The notes below the pieces were generated by a model. That model saw only the letters and a program-made list of their open reading frames with translations, was not told the DNA's origin and did no database searches. A stretch of 46,489 nt of DNA from Steroidobacteraceae bacterium (GTDB taxonomy: Bacteria; Pseudomonadota; Gammaproteobacteria; Steroidobacterales; Steroidobacteraceae), in the NCBI GenBank assembly GCA_019634895.1, contig JAHCAM010000021.1, forward strand, positions 1 through 46,489, given 5' to 3'. A program made the translations under genes and the position numbers. The stretch's first letter is position 1; every line of letters begins with the position of its first letter. Shown one piece after another: positions 7,575 to 15,417 of the stretch.

Positions 7575-8395
7575 TGACGATGCCTGGGGAGGACCGGTTT
7601 TTCCGCGCGGGCGACGCCCGCCTGCGCTACCGCGACGAGGGCGCCGGCCCCGCGGTCGTGCTGCTGCATGGCTGGACGCTCGACCTGGAGGTCTGGGATC
7701 CGCAGGCCGCGGACCTGGCGCGCGAGCTGCGCGTCATCCGCCTCGACCGCCGCGGCTTCGGGCTGTCGGAGGGGACACCGGACGCGGCGGCCGATGCCGC
7801 CGACCTCGAGGTCCTGCTCGACCGCCTGCAGGTCGCGCAGGCGGCGCTGGTCGGCATGTCCCAGGGCGCGCGCGCGGCCATCGGTTTCGCGCTGCGTCAT
7901 CCGGGCCGCGTGCCGGGGCTGGTGCTCGACGGGCCGCCGGGCGATGCCGCCGGTCTCGCGACCGGCGACGAGGACGAGTTCTCCATCGACGAATTCCGCC
8001 GGCTGGCGCAGGCCGGCGGCCTGGATGCGTTTCGCACCGCATGGCGCGGGCATGCGCTGATGCGGCTGCACTCGGGGGACGCCGGCGCGCACGAACTGCT
8101 GGCGCGCATGCTGGCGCGCTACCCGGGGCGCGACCTGCAGCCGGACGCGGCGCCGCCGGGGTCGCCGGTCGGGCCGGCGGACCCCGGCAGGCTCACGATG
8201 CCGGTGCTGGTCGTGAACGGCGAGTTCGACACGCGCCGCCGCAGGCTCGCGGGCGAACAGCTCTGCCGGCTGCTGCCGCGCGTCGAGCGCGCGATCGTCG
8301 CGGGCGCCGGTCACCTCGCCAATCTCGATAACCCGCGCGCCTACAATGCGATCATCCGGTCGTTCCTGCAGCGGCAGTCACGCGCGGCCGCCTGA
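7574..8395 (+). CDS. Alpha/beta hydrolase
   Basis: This 273-aa protein has a complete alpha/beta-hydrolase catalytic set: oxyanion-hole HGW at 32-34, nucleophile elbow GMSQG with Ser96, the acid likely Asp219 in NGEFD, and His247 in GAGHLANLDNP. The fold and size match C-C or enol-lactone hydrolases of aromatic degradation as well as esterases. It is the first gene of the rightward operon; WrbA follows after 15 bp. The ATG at 7574 has no Shine-Dalgarno and overlaps operator 4, and an ATG at 7580 (two codons later) is an alternative. The substrate is unknown; the context suggests a ring-cleavage product or an ester of the imported compound. Confidence 0.9.
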   Translation: MTMPGEDRFFRAGDARLRYRDEGAGPAVVLLHGWTLDLEVWDPQAADLARELRVIRLDRRGFGLSEGTPDAAADAADLEVLLDRLQVAQAALVGMSQGARAAIGFALRHPGRVPGLVLDGPPGDAAGLATGDEDEFSIDEFRRLAQAGGLDAFRTAWRGHALMRLHSGDAGAHELLARMLARYPGRDLQPDAAPPGSPVGPADPGRLTMPVLVVNGEFDTRRRRLAGEQLCRLLPRVERAIVAGAGHLANLDNPRAYNAIIRSFLQRQSRAAA

Positions 8396-8410
8396 ACCGG
8401 AGGAGTAACG

Positions 8411-9028
8411 ATGTCCCGCATCCTCGTCCTCTATTACAGCAGCTGGGGCCACGTCGAGCAGATGGCCTGGGCGCAGGCGGAGGGCGCGGCGCAGGTCGCG
8501 GGCACCGCGGTCACCGTCAAGCGCGTGCCGGAGCTGGTGCCGCCGGAGGTCGCGAAGCAGGCCGGCTACAGGCTCGAGCAGAAGGCGGCGGTCGCGTCGC
8601 CGCTCGAGCTCGGCGACTACGACGGCATCCTGTTCGGCACGCCGACGCGCTTCGGCAACATGGCGGCGCAGATGCGCAACTTCCTCGACCAGACCGGCCC
8701 GCTGTGGGCGAAGAACGCGCTGCTCGGCAAGGTCGGCAGCGTATTCACCTGCACCCAGAGCCAGCATGGCGGCCAGGAGACCACGATCACCTCCTTCCAT
8801 TCGACCCTGCTGCACCACGGCATGGTCATCGTCGGCATGCCGTACACGGCGCCGGGCATCACCACCATGCGCGAAGTGACGGGCGGCACGCCCTACGGGG
8901 CGAGCAGCATCACCGGCGCCGGCGAGGAAATGCGCATGCCGTCCGAGCTCGAGCTCGGCATGTGCCGGTTCCAGGGCGGGCACGTGGCGCGCATCACCAG
9001 CGAACTGGTCGCGGGACGGGCGCGATGA
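8411..9028 (+). CDS. wrbA: WrbA-type NAD(P)H:quinone oxidoreductase
   Basis: This 205-aa flavodoxin-fold protein has the WrbA signatures: the FMN-phosphate loop YYSSWGHVE (8-16), GTPTRFGNM (76-84) and a GQETTI...HHGM segment (about 122-138), then [10 protein letters not shown]. WrbA reduces quinones to hydroquinones by two-electron transfer from NAD(P)H, avoiding semiquinone radicals. A strong GGAGG precedes the ATG. The stop overlaps the start of the next gene (ATGA). In this operon it could prepare a quinone intermediate for further degradation or simply protect the cell from quinone stress. Confidence 0.95.
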   Translation: MSRILVLYYSSWGHVEQMAWAQAEGAAQVAGTAVTVKRVPELVPPEVAKQAGYRLEQKAAVASPLELGDYDGILFGTPTRFGNMAAQMRNFLDQTGPLWAKNALLGKVGSVFTCTQSQHGGQETTITSFHSTLLHHGMVIVGMPYTAPGITTMREVTGGTPYGASSITGAGEEMRMPSELELGMCRFQGGHVARITSELVAGRAR

Positions 9029-10197
9029 AGACGCTCCCCGGGCGTTCCGCGGCGCCGGCCCCCGCGATCGTCGCACCGGCGACGCCATTCCGCTTCTACG
9101 ACAACCGCCAGAAATACCTGGCGTTCGTCAACACCTGCAACGAGAAATCGGCGGTCGCCAACCGGGCGGCGGCGGAACTGCGCCACCTGCATCCGACGCC
9201 GCCGGCGGTGCGCCTGTTCGACGCCGGCATGGGCGACGGGACGGTGCTGTCGCGCCTGATGCGCAGCACCCACCACCAGTGGCCGACGGTGCCGGTGCTG
9301 GTGGTCGCGAAGGAGATCAGTCTCGAGGACGTGCGGCTCGGCCTGGAGAAGATGCCCGACCGCTTCGTCGAGCATCCGGCGACCGTGGTGGTGATCACCA
9401 ACATGAACTACTCGGAGGCGCCGCGGCTGATGCCGCGCGACATCCAGTCGGCTGCCGCGCTCGACTGGCAGGAGGTCCGGCTGCGGGGCCTGACCTCGCA
9501 CGAGTACGCGCAGCAGATCGAGGAGCTCGGGCCGTCGCTGTCGGTCGGCTGGCAGACCAAGCTGAGCCCGAAGACCGGCAACCCGGTGTACGTGCGCCCG
9601 TCGGTGCTGGTGCTCTACCGCGAGGACCACCAGTTCCTGCTCGACCGCGTGATCCCGAAGCCAGGTCACGCGTACGAGTTCTACGACCTGGTCGTCGCCT
9701 CGCAACCCTGGCGCGCGCGCATGCCGGCCGCGTTCAAGGCGCAGAAAGTGCTGGCGCCGCTGGTGCGGAGCCTCGCCCCCAACGGGCGGCTGCTCGCGAT
9801 CCAGTCGTATGGCCGCGACCCCGGCCTCGAGATCATCCGCCAGCTGTGGCCGGACGAGGACCCGTTCCGTACCGACCGCCACCAGCTGCTGGCGGCGCTG
9901 AAGGCCGAGCTCGGACGCGACGCGGCCGACTTTTCGCTGACGGCGCCGCCCGACGAGAAGTCCGTGTTCCGCTACGAGATGCACACGCTGCCGACCGAGA
10001 TCGGCGACCGCATCGGCACCTCGACGCTGTTCGCGGCCTGGAACGCCGCGATCTACGTCAACCAGATCGAGGAGGAGCGGCTCGACGAGGTGGTGACGAC
10101 CGGCGCCTACCTGGAGGCCACCCAGTCGGTGCTGCGCAAGCACGGTGGACTCTGGTTCAACGACGAGTCCTTCGTGGTCAGCCGGCGCAGGAAGTAG
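9025..10197 (+). CDS. Unrecognised protein with SAM-methyltransferase-like motif
   Basis: I do not recognise this 390-aa family with confidence. Residues 64-75 read [12 protein letters not shown], a good match to motif I of class I SAM-dependent methyltransferases (acidic residue, then GxGxG). A second strand, VLVVAKEI, follows near 93-100. The remainder is soluble, with conserved-looking aromatic and charged stretches ([19 protein letters not shown] near 210-230; [18 protein letters not shown] near 335-352). The ATG overlaps the WrbA stop (ATGA) and the next gene, a MetF-like reductase, begins directly after its stop codon, so the three are translationally coupled. It could be a methyltransferase in the same one-carbon route, or a Rossmann-fold protein with another activity. 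Confidence 0.65.
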   Translation: MKTLPGRSAAPAPAIVAPATPFRFYDNRQKYLAFVNTCNEKSAVANRAAAELRHLHPTPPAVRLFDAGMGDGTVLSRLMRSTHHQWPTVPVLVVAKEISLEDVRLGLEKMPDRFVEHPATVVVITNMNYSEAPRLMPRDIQSAAALDWQEVRLRGLTSHEYAQQIEELGPSLSVGWQTKLSPKTGNPVYVRPSVLVLYREDHQFLLDRVIPKPGHAYEFYDLVVASQPWRARMPAAFKAQKVLAPLVRSLAPNGRLLAIQSYGRDPGLEIIRQLWPDEDPFRTDRHQLLAALKAELGRDAADFSLTAPPDEKSVFRYEMHTLPTEIGDRIGTSTLFAAWNAAIYVNQIEEERLDEVVTTGAYLEATQSVLRKHGGLWFNDESFVVSRRRK

Positions 10198-11115
10198 GTG
10201 GACGGCCTGCGCGACCGGATCGTCGAATTCGCGCGCCGCGCGTCGGTCGAGCTGACGCCGCAGGACCGGCATGCGCGGCGCGCGCTCGCCGGGCTGGTGC
10301 CGCCGGGAACCTCGGTGTACGTCACGCACACGCCGAATGCCACGGTCGCGGACGTCGCCGACGCCGCCTGCGCGGTCGAGGGCTGGGGGTACCGCGCCTT
10401 CCCGCACGTCGTCGCGCGCCGCATTCCCGACGAGCGCACGCTCGCCGGGGCGCTGGCGAGGATGCGCGATGCCGGCATCGACCGCGCCATGCTGATCGCA
10501 GGCGACCTGACGACGCCGGCGGGCAGGTTCTCGGGCACGCTCGACGTGCTCGCGACCGGTGCGCTCGTCAACGCGGGGTTCCTGACGCTGGGCGTCGCCG
10601 GCCATCCGGAAGGGCACAAGCGCATCGGCGCGACCACGCTGTGGCATGCGCTGGCGGAGAAGCAGGAATACGCCGATGTCACCGGCACGCGGATGCACAT
10701 CGTCAGCCAGTTCGGCTTCGACCCGGGCGCGGTCTGCGCCTGGGAGCGCAAGCTCACCGAGCACGGCGTGACGCTGCCGGTGCACGTGGGCATCGCCGGG
10801 CCCGCCCCGCTCAAGGTGCTGATCCGCTACGCCATGCTCTGCGGCATCGGCAATTCGCTGAACGCGCTGATGACCAACCTGAGCGCGCTGGCTTCCGTCC
10901 GCCACCTGGCCACCTCGGCCGGCGAAGTACTGGTCCACGTCGCGCGTGCGCGGGAGGGCGCGCTGGCGCGCCGCTTCGTGCAGCCGCACTTCTTCTCTTT
11001 CGGCGGCGTCGCCGAAACCGCGCGCTGGCTGCATGCGGTGCAAGGCGGCGACTTCGAGCTCACGCCGGACGGGGGCCTGGCGCTGCGGCCGCTGGCGGTC
11101 GAAGCGGACGCCTGA
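10198..11115 (+). CDS. Methylenetetrahydrofolate reductase (MetF-like)
   Basis: This 305-aa TIM-barrel flavoprotein has MetF hallmarks: AGDLTTPAG (102-110, equivalent to the AGD loop), GVAGHPEGH (139-147), QFGFDPGAV and GIAGPAPLKVL. MetF interconverts 5,10-methylene- and 5-methyltetrahydrofolate with FAD and NAD(P)H. The start is a GTG immediately after the upstream stop codon. A second MetF in a catabolic operon usually serves to re-oxidise methyl-THF made by a demethylase, as with MetF beside LigM in Sphingobium. Here the likely partners are the MetE-like proteins encoded across the divergent promoter. Its being the cell's only, biosynthetic MetF cannot be ruled out from this window. Confidence 0.9.
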   Translation: MDGLRDRIVEFARRASVELTPQDRHARRALAGLVPPGTSVYVTHTPNATVADVADAACAVEGWGYRAFPHVVARRIPDERTLAGALARMRDAGIDRAMLIAGDLTTPAGRFSGTLDVLATGALVNAGFLTLGVAGHPEGHKRIGATTLWHALAEKQEYADVTGTRMHIVSQFGFDPGAVCAWERKLTEHGVTLPVHVGIAGPAPLKVLIRYAMLCGIGNSLNALMTNLSALASVRHLATSAGEVLVHVARAREGALARRFVQPHFFSFGGVAETARWLHAVQGGDFELTPDGGLALRPLAVEADA

Positions 11116-11128
11116 GATAGTGCGCCCC

Positions 11129-11986
11129 ATGGCGGGGCGGCTGACTGCGGCGCAACTCGCGGGCTACCGGCAGGATGGCTTCCTGGTGCTGGAGGATTTC
11201 GTCGCTCCCGGCCGTTGCCTGGAGCTGCGCGAGCGCGCGCTCGGGCTCGCGCGCGAACTCGCGCCGCCGCCCGAACGGGCGACGGTGTTCCGCGCCGACG
11301 GCGACTCGCCGCACGCGGCCGCGGAGTACTTCCTGGGGAGCGGCGGGGCGATCCGCTGCTTCTTCGAGCAGGATGCCTTCGACGCTGCGGGGCGCCTGCG
11401 CGCCCCCGCGCACCTGTGCCTCAACAAGCTCGGGCACGCGATGCACGACCTCGACCCGGTGTTCGATGCCTTCAGCCGCACGCCGGAACTCGCCACCGTC
11501 GCCGCCGACATCGGCATGGCGCAACCGCTGCTGCTGCAGTCCATGTACATCTTCAAGCAGGCGCGCATCGGCGGCGAGGTCGCCTGCCACACCGACCACA
11601 CCTACCTGTGGACCGAGCCGCCGAGCGTCGTCGGCTTCTGGTTCGCGATCGACGACGCCACCACCGAGAACGGCTGCCTGTGGGCGCTGCCCGGCGGCCA
11701 TCGCATCCCGGTGAAGGCGCGCTCGCGGCTGAACGCCGCGGGCACGGCGACCGAGACGGTCGTGCTGGATCCGGCGCCGTATCCGGCCGAGGGCCTGGTG
11801 CCGCTCGAGGCCCGGCGCGGCACGCTGGTGCTGCTGCACGGCGCACTGCCGCACCGCTCCGGCGCAAACGCGAGCGAGCGGCCGCGGCACGCCTATACGA
11901 TCCACGCCATCGATGGCCGCGCGAACTACCTGCCGGACAACTGGCTGCGGCGCCCGGCGCTGCCGCTGCGCGGCTTCAGCGCCTGA
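11129..11986 (+). CDS. Phytanoyl-CoA dioxygenase (PhyH)-family Fe(II)/2-oxoglutarate oxygenase
   Basis: This 285-aa protein carries the 2-His-1-carboxylate facial triad: His154 and Asp156 in CHTDHTYL and distal His242 in LPHRSG, with Arg253 in RPRHAYT as the likely 2-oxoglutarate anchor. YRQDGFLVLEDF near the N-terminus is the usual PhyH opening. Such enzymes hydroxylate, and can oxidatively demethylate, diverse small molecules. It follows the MetF-like gene by 13 bp and closes the rightward operon; its 3' end overlaps the convergent small gene by 11 bp. In context it may perform the first oxidation of the imported substrate. The substrate cannot be read from the sequence. Confidence 0.92.
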   Translation: MAGRLTAAQLAGYRQDGFLVLEDFVAPGRCLELRERALGLARELAPPPERATVFRADGDSPHAAAEYFLGSGGAIRCFFEQDAFDAAGRLRAPAHLCLNKLGHAMHDLDPVFDAFSRTPELATVAADIGMAQPLLLQSMYIFKQARIGGEVACHTDHTYLWTEPPSVVGFWFAIDDATTENGCLWALPGGHRIPVKARSRLNAAGTATETVVLDPAPYPAEGLVPLEARRGTLVLLHGALPHRSGANASERPRHAYTIHAIDGRANYLPDNWLRRPALPLRGFSA

Positions 11987-12422
11987 GCTTCGGCTGCAGC
12001 TGCTGGATGTCGCGCCGCGTGAACACCGGGCGCGCGGTCTTCACGCCGTCCGGCTCCTCGCTCCATTCGTCGCCGTAGATCTCGATGCGCACGGGATAGG
12101 CGCGGCCCTCGACCACGGGATCCACGGCGCAGGCGTACCATTCGATCTTCATGCCGCGCAGCGCGAGGCGCTCGTCCTCGCAGACCACTTCGCGGCCCGC
12201 ATCCACCGTGATCCGCAGCCATAGCAGTCGGTCGGTGCGGTTGCCGATGCCGACCGAGATGCGCGGCCGTCCGCCGACCGCCACCAGCAGCACGCCGACG
12301 AGCTGGACGGAATCCGGGCCGGCGGGCGCCGGGACGGGCGCCTCGGCGGGCAGGGCGCCCGGTCCGCAGATGAAATAAAGTGTGCCGGCGGCCGCCGCCG
12401 CCTTGTAACGGAGCGTGCTCAT
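11976..12422 (-). CDS. Small exported protein of unknown function
   Basis: From the ATG at 12422 this encodes 148 aa. A basic, Ala-rich start (STLRYKAAAAAGTLYFICG) looks like a signal peptide. A compact, probably beta-rich domain follows (VQLVGVLLVAVGGRPRISVG, then VVCEDERLALRGMKIEWYAC) with two cysteines, Cys-Glu and Tyr-Ala-Cys, that could form a disulfide. It ends with a basic tail. I do not recognise the family. The start codon overlaps the ATG of the divergent peptidase gene on the opposite strand, and the 3' end overlaps the PhyH gene, leaving no free space for a promoter of its own. It may be real, since it keeps normal codon use, but the start is uncertain. Confidence 0.55.
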   Translation of the reverse strand: MSTLRYKAAAAAGTLYFICGPGALPAEAPVPAPAGPDSVQLVGVLLVAVGGRPRISVGIGNRTDRLLWLRITVDAGREVVCEDERLALRGMKIEWYACAVDPVVEGRAYPVRIEIYGDEWSEEPDGVKTARPVFTRRDIQQLQPKLRR

Positions 12423-14109
12423 GTTGCGCCTGACCGCTGCCCTGATTCTGACACCGATGCTGGCCCTCGCACAGGAGGGCATGCGCATCCAGCCGGAAGT
12501 CCAGCGCCTCGACGCGATGGCCGCGCGCTACGCGCCGGTGGACATCCGCGTCGACCTGCGCGGCATGCCCGCGAACGAGCGCCGGGCGCTGGCGAGCCTG
12601 ATCCATGCCGCGCGCGGCGTGGACGCGCTCTACCTGCGGCAGGCCTGGGCCGGCAACGGGGCCCTGCTGCTCAGGCTGATCGAGGACGACACGCTGCTCG
12701 GCCGGGCGCGGCTCGGCTATTTCCTGCTCAACAAGGGCCCGTGGTCCGAGCTCGACGAGAACCGGCCCTTCATCCCCGGGGTACCCGAGCGCCCGGGCGG
12801 GGCGAACTACTATCCGGCCGGCGCCACGAAGGAGCAGGTCGAAGCATGGATCGCCGGGCTGCCGGCCGCGGCGAAGGCCGAGGCGACCGGCTACTTCACG
12901 ACCATTCGCCGCGACGGCAAGGGCGCGTTCGCGAGCGTGCCCTACAGCGTCGAGTACCAGGGCGAGCTGGCGGAAATCGCGCGCCACCTGCGCGCGGCCG
13001 CGGCGGCGACGCGGCAGCCGACGCTCAAGGCGTTCCTGGAATCGCGCGCGGACGCTTTCTTCTCGAACGACTACTACGCGAGCGACGTCGCCTGGATGAA
13101 GCTCGACTCGACGATCGAGCCCACCATCGGCCCCTACGAGGTGTACGGCGACGAGTGGTTCAACTACAAGGCCGCGTTCGAGGCGTTCATCACGGTTCGC
13201 GACGAAGCCGAGACCGCGAAGCTCGAGCGCTTCGGCCGCGAGCTGCAATGGCTCGAGGACCGGCTGCCCATCGAGAAGCACTACCGGCGCGCGAAACTCG
13301 GGGGGCTCGCGCCCATGCGCGTCGTCAACGTCGTATTCGCGGCGGGCGACGGCAACCACGGCGTGCAGACCGCCGCCTTCAACCTGCCGAACGACGAGCG
13401 CATCGTCGCCGGGATGGGCAGCAAGCGCACCATGCTCAGGAATTTCCAGCAGGCGAAGTTCGAGCACGTGCTGGCGCCGATCTCGAAGGTCGCGCTGGCG
13501 CCCCAGGACCAGCCGCACGTGAACTTCGATGCCTTCTTCACGCACATCCTGATGCACGAGATCATGCACGGGCTCGGGCCGACGCACACCGGCCGCCACG
13601 GCCGCGGCGAGGGCGTGCGCCAGGCGCTCAGGGAGCTGTCGAGCCAGGTCGAGGAGGCGAAGGCCGACGTCTCCGGCCTGTGGGCGCTGCAGCAGCTCAT
13701 GGACAAGGGCGTGCTCGACCGCCGCCAGGAACGCGCGATGTACACGACCTTCCTCGCCTCGTCCTTCCGCACGCTGCGCTTCGGCATGGCGAGTTCGCAC
13801 GCCAAGGGCATGGCGATGCAGGTCAACTACCTGATGGATGCCGGCGGCTTCCGCGTCAATCGCGACGGCACCTTCACGGTGGACCTCAAGCGCGTGAAGA
13901 AGGGCGTCGTCGACCTGACGCGCGAGCTGATGACCTTGCAGGCGACCGGCGACCATGCGGCGACCAGGCGCATGCTCGACCGCCTGGTCGTGATCCGTCC
14001 CGAGGTACAGGCCGTGCTCGACCGGCTCGGCGCGGTGCCGGTGGACATCCGGCCGAGGTTCCTCACGGCCGACGAGCTGGAGAAGGAGTATCCATGCGAC
14101 CCGTGCTGA
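12421..14109 (+). CDS. Exported M49-family (dipeptidyl peptidase III-like) metallopeptidase
   Basis: From ATG 12421 (GGAG 8 nt upstream) this is 562 aa with a short signal peptide (LRLTAALILTPMLALAQEG). The zinc site is HEIMHG at 379-384, with His379, Glu380 and His383. A second helix, EEAKADVSGLW (411-421), has Glu412 as the third ligand. This arrangement and the FLASSFRTLRFG...AKGMAMQVNYL block belong to the bacterial M49 group. Classical DPP III has HEXXGH with one extra residue; here the motif is plain HEXXH. The protein probably trims oligopeptides in the periplasm or outside the cell. A GTG at 12415 is a less likely start. It stands alone, convergent with the anti-sigma gene. Confidence 0.85.
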   Translation: MLRLTAALILTPMLALAQEGMRIQPEVQRLDAMAARYAPVDIRVDLRGMPANERRALASLIHAARGVDALYLRQAWAGNGALLLRLIEDDTLLGRARLGYFLLNKGPWSELDENRPFIPGVPERPGGANYYPAGATKEQVEAWIAGLPAAAKAEATGYFTTIRRDGKGAFASVPYSVEYQGELAEIARHLRAAAAATRQPTLKAFLESRADAFFSNDYYASDVAWMKLDSTIEPTIGPYEVYGDEWFNYKAAFEAFITVRDEAETAKLERFGRELQWLEDRLPIEKHYRRAKLGGLAPMRVVNVVFAAGDGNHGVQTAAFNLPNDERIVAGMGSKRTMLRNFQQAKFEHVLAPISKVALAPQDQPHVNFDAFFTHILMHEIMHGLGPTHTGRHGRGEGVRQALRELSSQVEEAKADVSGLWALQQLMDKGVLDRRQERAMYTTFLASSFRTLRFGMASSHAKGMAMQVNYLMDAGGFRVNRDGTFTVDLKRVKKGVVDLTRELMTLQATGDHAATRRMLDRLVVIRPEVQAVLDRLGAVPVDIRPRFLTADELEKEYPCDPC

Positions 14110-14124
14110 TCGCCCGGGGCCGAA

Positions 14125-14778
14125 TCAGTATCGGATGACGCGCAGCCGATAGCGGATCGGCGCCTGGTCGCCGGCGGATCCCAGCGGCGTCAGCGTCAGC
14201 CGGTAGTCGCCTGGCGGGAATGCGTCAGCGTTCGAGATCAGAACGGCCTCGCCGTCCCGCGACGTCGCCGCAGTCGCCACCGCCACCTGGGCGAAGTCCT
14301 CGCCCGCCGCGCGCTCGATCCGCACGGCGTAGCTGGCGGCGGGCTCGAGCCCCACGTCGAATCGCAGCTCGACCATCTGCGGCGCCGGCGGCTGCCGCCA
14401 GGTGACATCCGGCTCGAACCCCGGGCCTCGCGTCTGCGCGAACTGCAGTGATTCCGTGACGACGCCCGGCGCGGCCGGATCCGGCCGCGAAAAAAACAGG
14501 AACGAGGCCGCACCGAGGGCGATGGTCGCCAGCGAGGCGGCCCAAGCAACGCGCGGGAGGCTCCAGAATGCTCGACGGGGCGATAGCAGAGGGGCGATTT
14601 CGCCCCGCTTCTCGAGCTCCCGCAATCCCTGTCGCAACGCCTGGGTGAGTTCGACCTCGTTCCTGAACTCCGGGTCTTCGACCATCCTTGTTTCGACCAT
14701 CCGAAACTCCTTCTCGGACAGGCTTCCTGCCAGGTATCGCCGAATCAGTTCGGCTTCTTCCGGAGATATAACTGTCAT
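14125..14778 (-). CDS. Membrane anti-sigma-like protein
   Basis: This 217-aa protein has a cytoplasmic N-terminal helical part (about 1-75, IRRYLAGSLSEKEFRMVETR, typical of anti-sigma N-termini), a single membrane segment (VAWAASLATIALGAASFLFF, about 84-103) and a periplasmic beta-rich domain of about 110 residues. It lacks the HxxxCxxC zinc motif of ZAS anti-sigma factors. It follows the ECF sigma gene by 27 bp, the usual sigma/anti-sigma order, and probably tethers that sigma factor at the membrane until a periplasmic signal arrives. The ATG at 14778 is preceded by GGGG at good spacing, and that ribosome-binding site overlaps the 16-nt repeated motif. Confidence 0.7.
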   Translation of the reverse strand: MTVISPEEAELIRRYLAGSLSEKEFRMVETRMVEDPEFRNEVELTQALRQGLRELEKRGEIAPLLSPRRAFWSLPRVAWAASLATIALGAASFLFFSRPDPAAPGVVTESLQFAQTRGPGFEPDVTWRQPPAPQMVELRFDVGLEPAASYAVRIERAAGEDFAQVAVATAATSRDGEAVLISNADAFPPGDYRLTLTPLGSAGDQAPIRYRLRVIRY

Positions 14779-14785
14779 GAGAGGC

Positions 14786-14801
14786 CCCAAAGTCTCACTT
14801 C
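14786..14801 (-). repeat. 16-nt motif GAAGTGAGACTTTGGG, copy 1
   Basis: On the minus strand this sequence lies between the ECF sigma and anti-sigma genes and runs into the anti-sigma ribosome-binding site. An identical 16-nt copy on the plus strand at 19219-19234 lies upstream of the CHAT gene. After one mismatch the match continues for two more bases. It may be an ECF promoter element or an RNA regulatory site. Confidence 0.6.
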
Positions 14802-14805
14802 TGGT

Positions 14806-15417
14806 TCAAACCAGTGCGATGCAAAGCAGGTCGGAGGGCCGGTAGCGTCGCTGCAACAGCTCGGCGAAGCGGGCCCGGGCCCGGTGCAGGACCCGCTTGT
14901 AGTGCTCCCCGTCGATCCCCAGCTCCCGGCAGACCTGGTCCTTGTCCTGGTCGTAAAGGTAGACCCGGACCAGCAGCTCGCGGTCACGCGGCAGCCGCAT
15001 TTCCAGCAGCAGGCGCCGGACGGCCTGGGTGCGGAACGCCGCCTGCTGCGCCGCCGCCGGGTCGTCCTGCGGGTGGGTCATGCGGTCGATCGCTTCCTGC
15101 TGCCCGGTCGCCGTGCGCTGGCGCACGCTGCGGCGGCGATGCTCGATGACCAGGTGGCGCGCCGTCTGCATGAGGTAGGAATCGAGGCGCGCCGGGTCCT
15201 CGAGCGGCTGGCGCGCCAGCCGCTCGAGAACGATCCGGAAGGCCTCGTGGCAGAGATCGTCGGCGAGCGCGAAGTCACGCAGCTCGGCCCGCAGCAGCGC
15301 CAGCACGCCGTCGCGCAGGCGCCGGTAGTCCGCGGGAAAGCTGCGGCTGAAGCCGGCGACGCGATCGGCAGCGGCGCAGTCCGCCGGTTCAGTAGTCGGT
15401 TCCGTGCGATCCGCCAT
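14806..15417 (-). CDS. ECF-family RNA polymerase sigma factor
   Basis: This 203-aa sigma-70-family protein has region 2 at about residues 30-105 (ADDLCHEAFRIVLERL and DSYLMQTARHLVIEHRRR) and region 4 at about 130-195 (LPRDRELLVRVYLYDQDKDQ, HYKRVLHRARARF), with no region 1 or 3. This is the extracytoplasmic-function layout. It is encoded between the 124-aa unknown, whose 3' end it overlaps by 29 bp, and the anti-sigma gene. Its likely targets include its own operon. The repeated 16-nt motif in the two flanking non-coding stretches is a candidate recognition or control element. Confidence 0.92.
   Translation of the reverse strand: MADRTEPTTEPADCAAADRVAGFSRSFPADYRRLRDGVLALLRAELRDFALADDLCHEAFRIVLERLARQPLEDPARLDSYLMQTARHLVIEHRRRSVRQRTATGQQEAIDRMTHPQDDPAAAQQAAFRTQAVRRLLLEMRLPRDRELLVRVYLYDQDKDQVCRELGIDGEHYKRVLHRARARFAELLQRRYRPSDLLCIALV

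Noticed and set aside
12415..12420. GTG at 12415 as the peptidase start
   Set aside because: The ATG at 12421 has better spacing to GGAG and begins the signal peptide directly.
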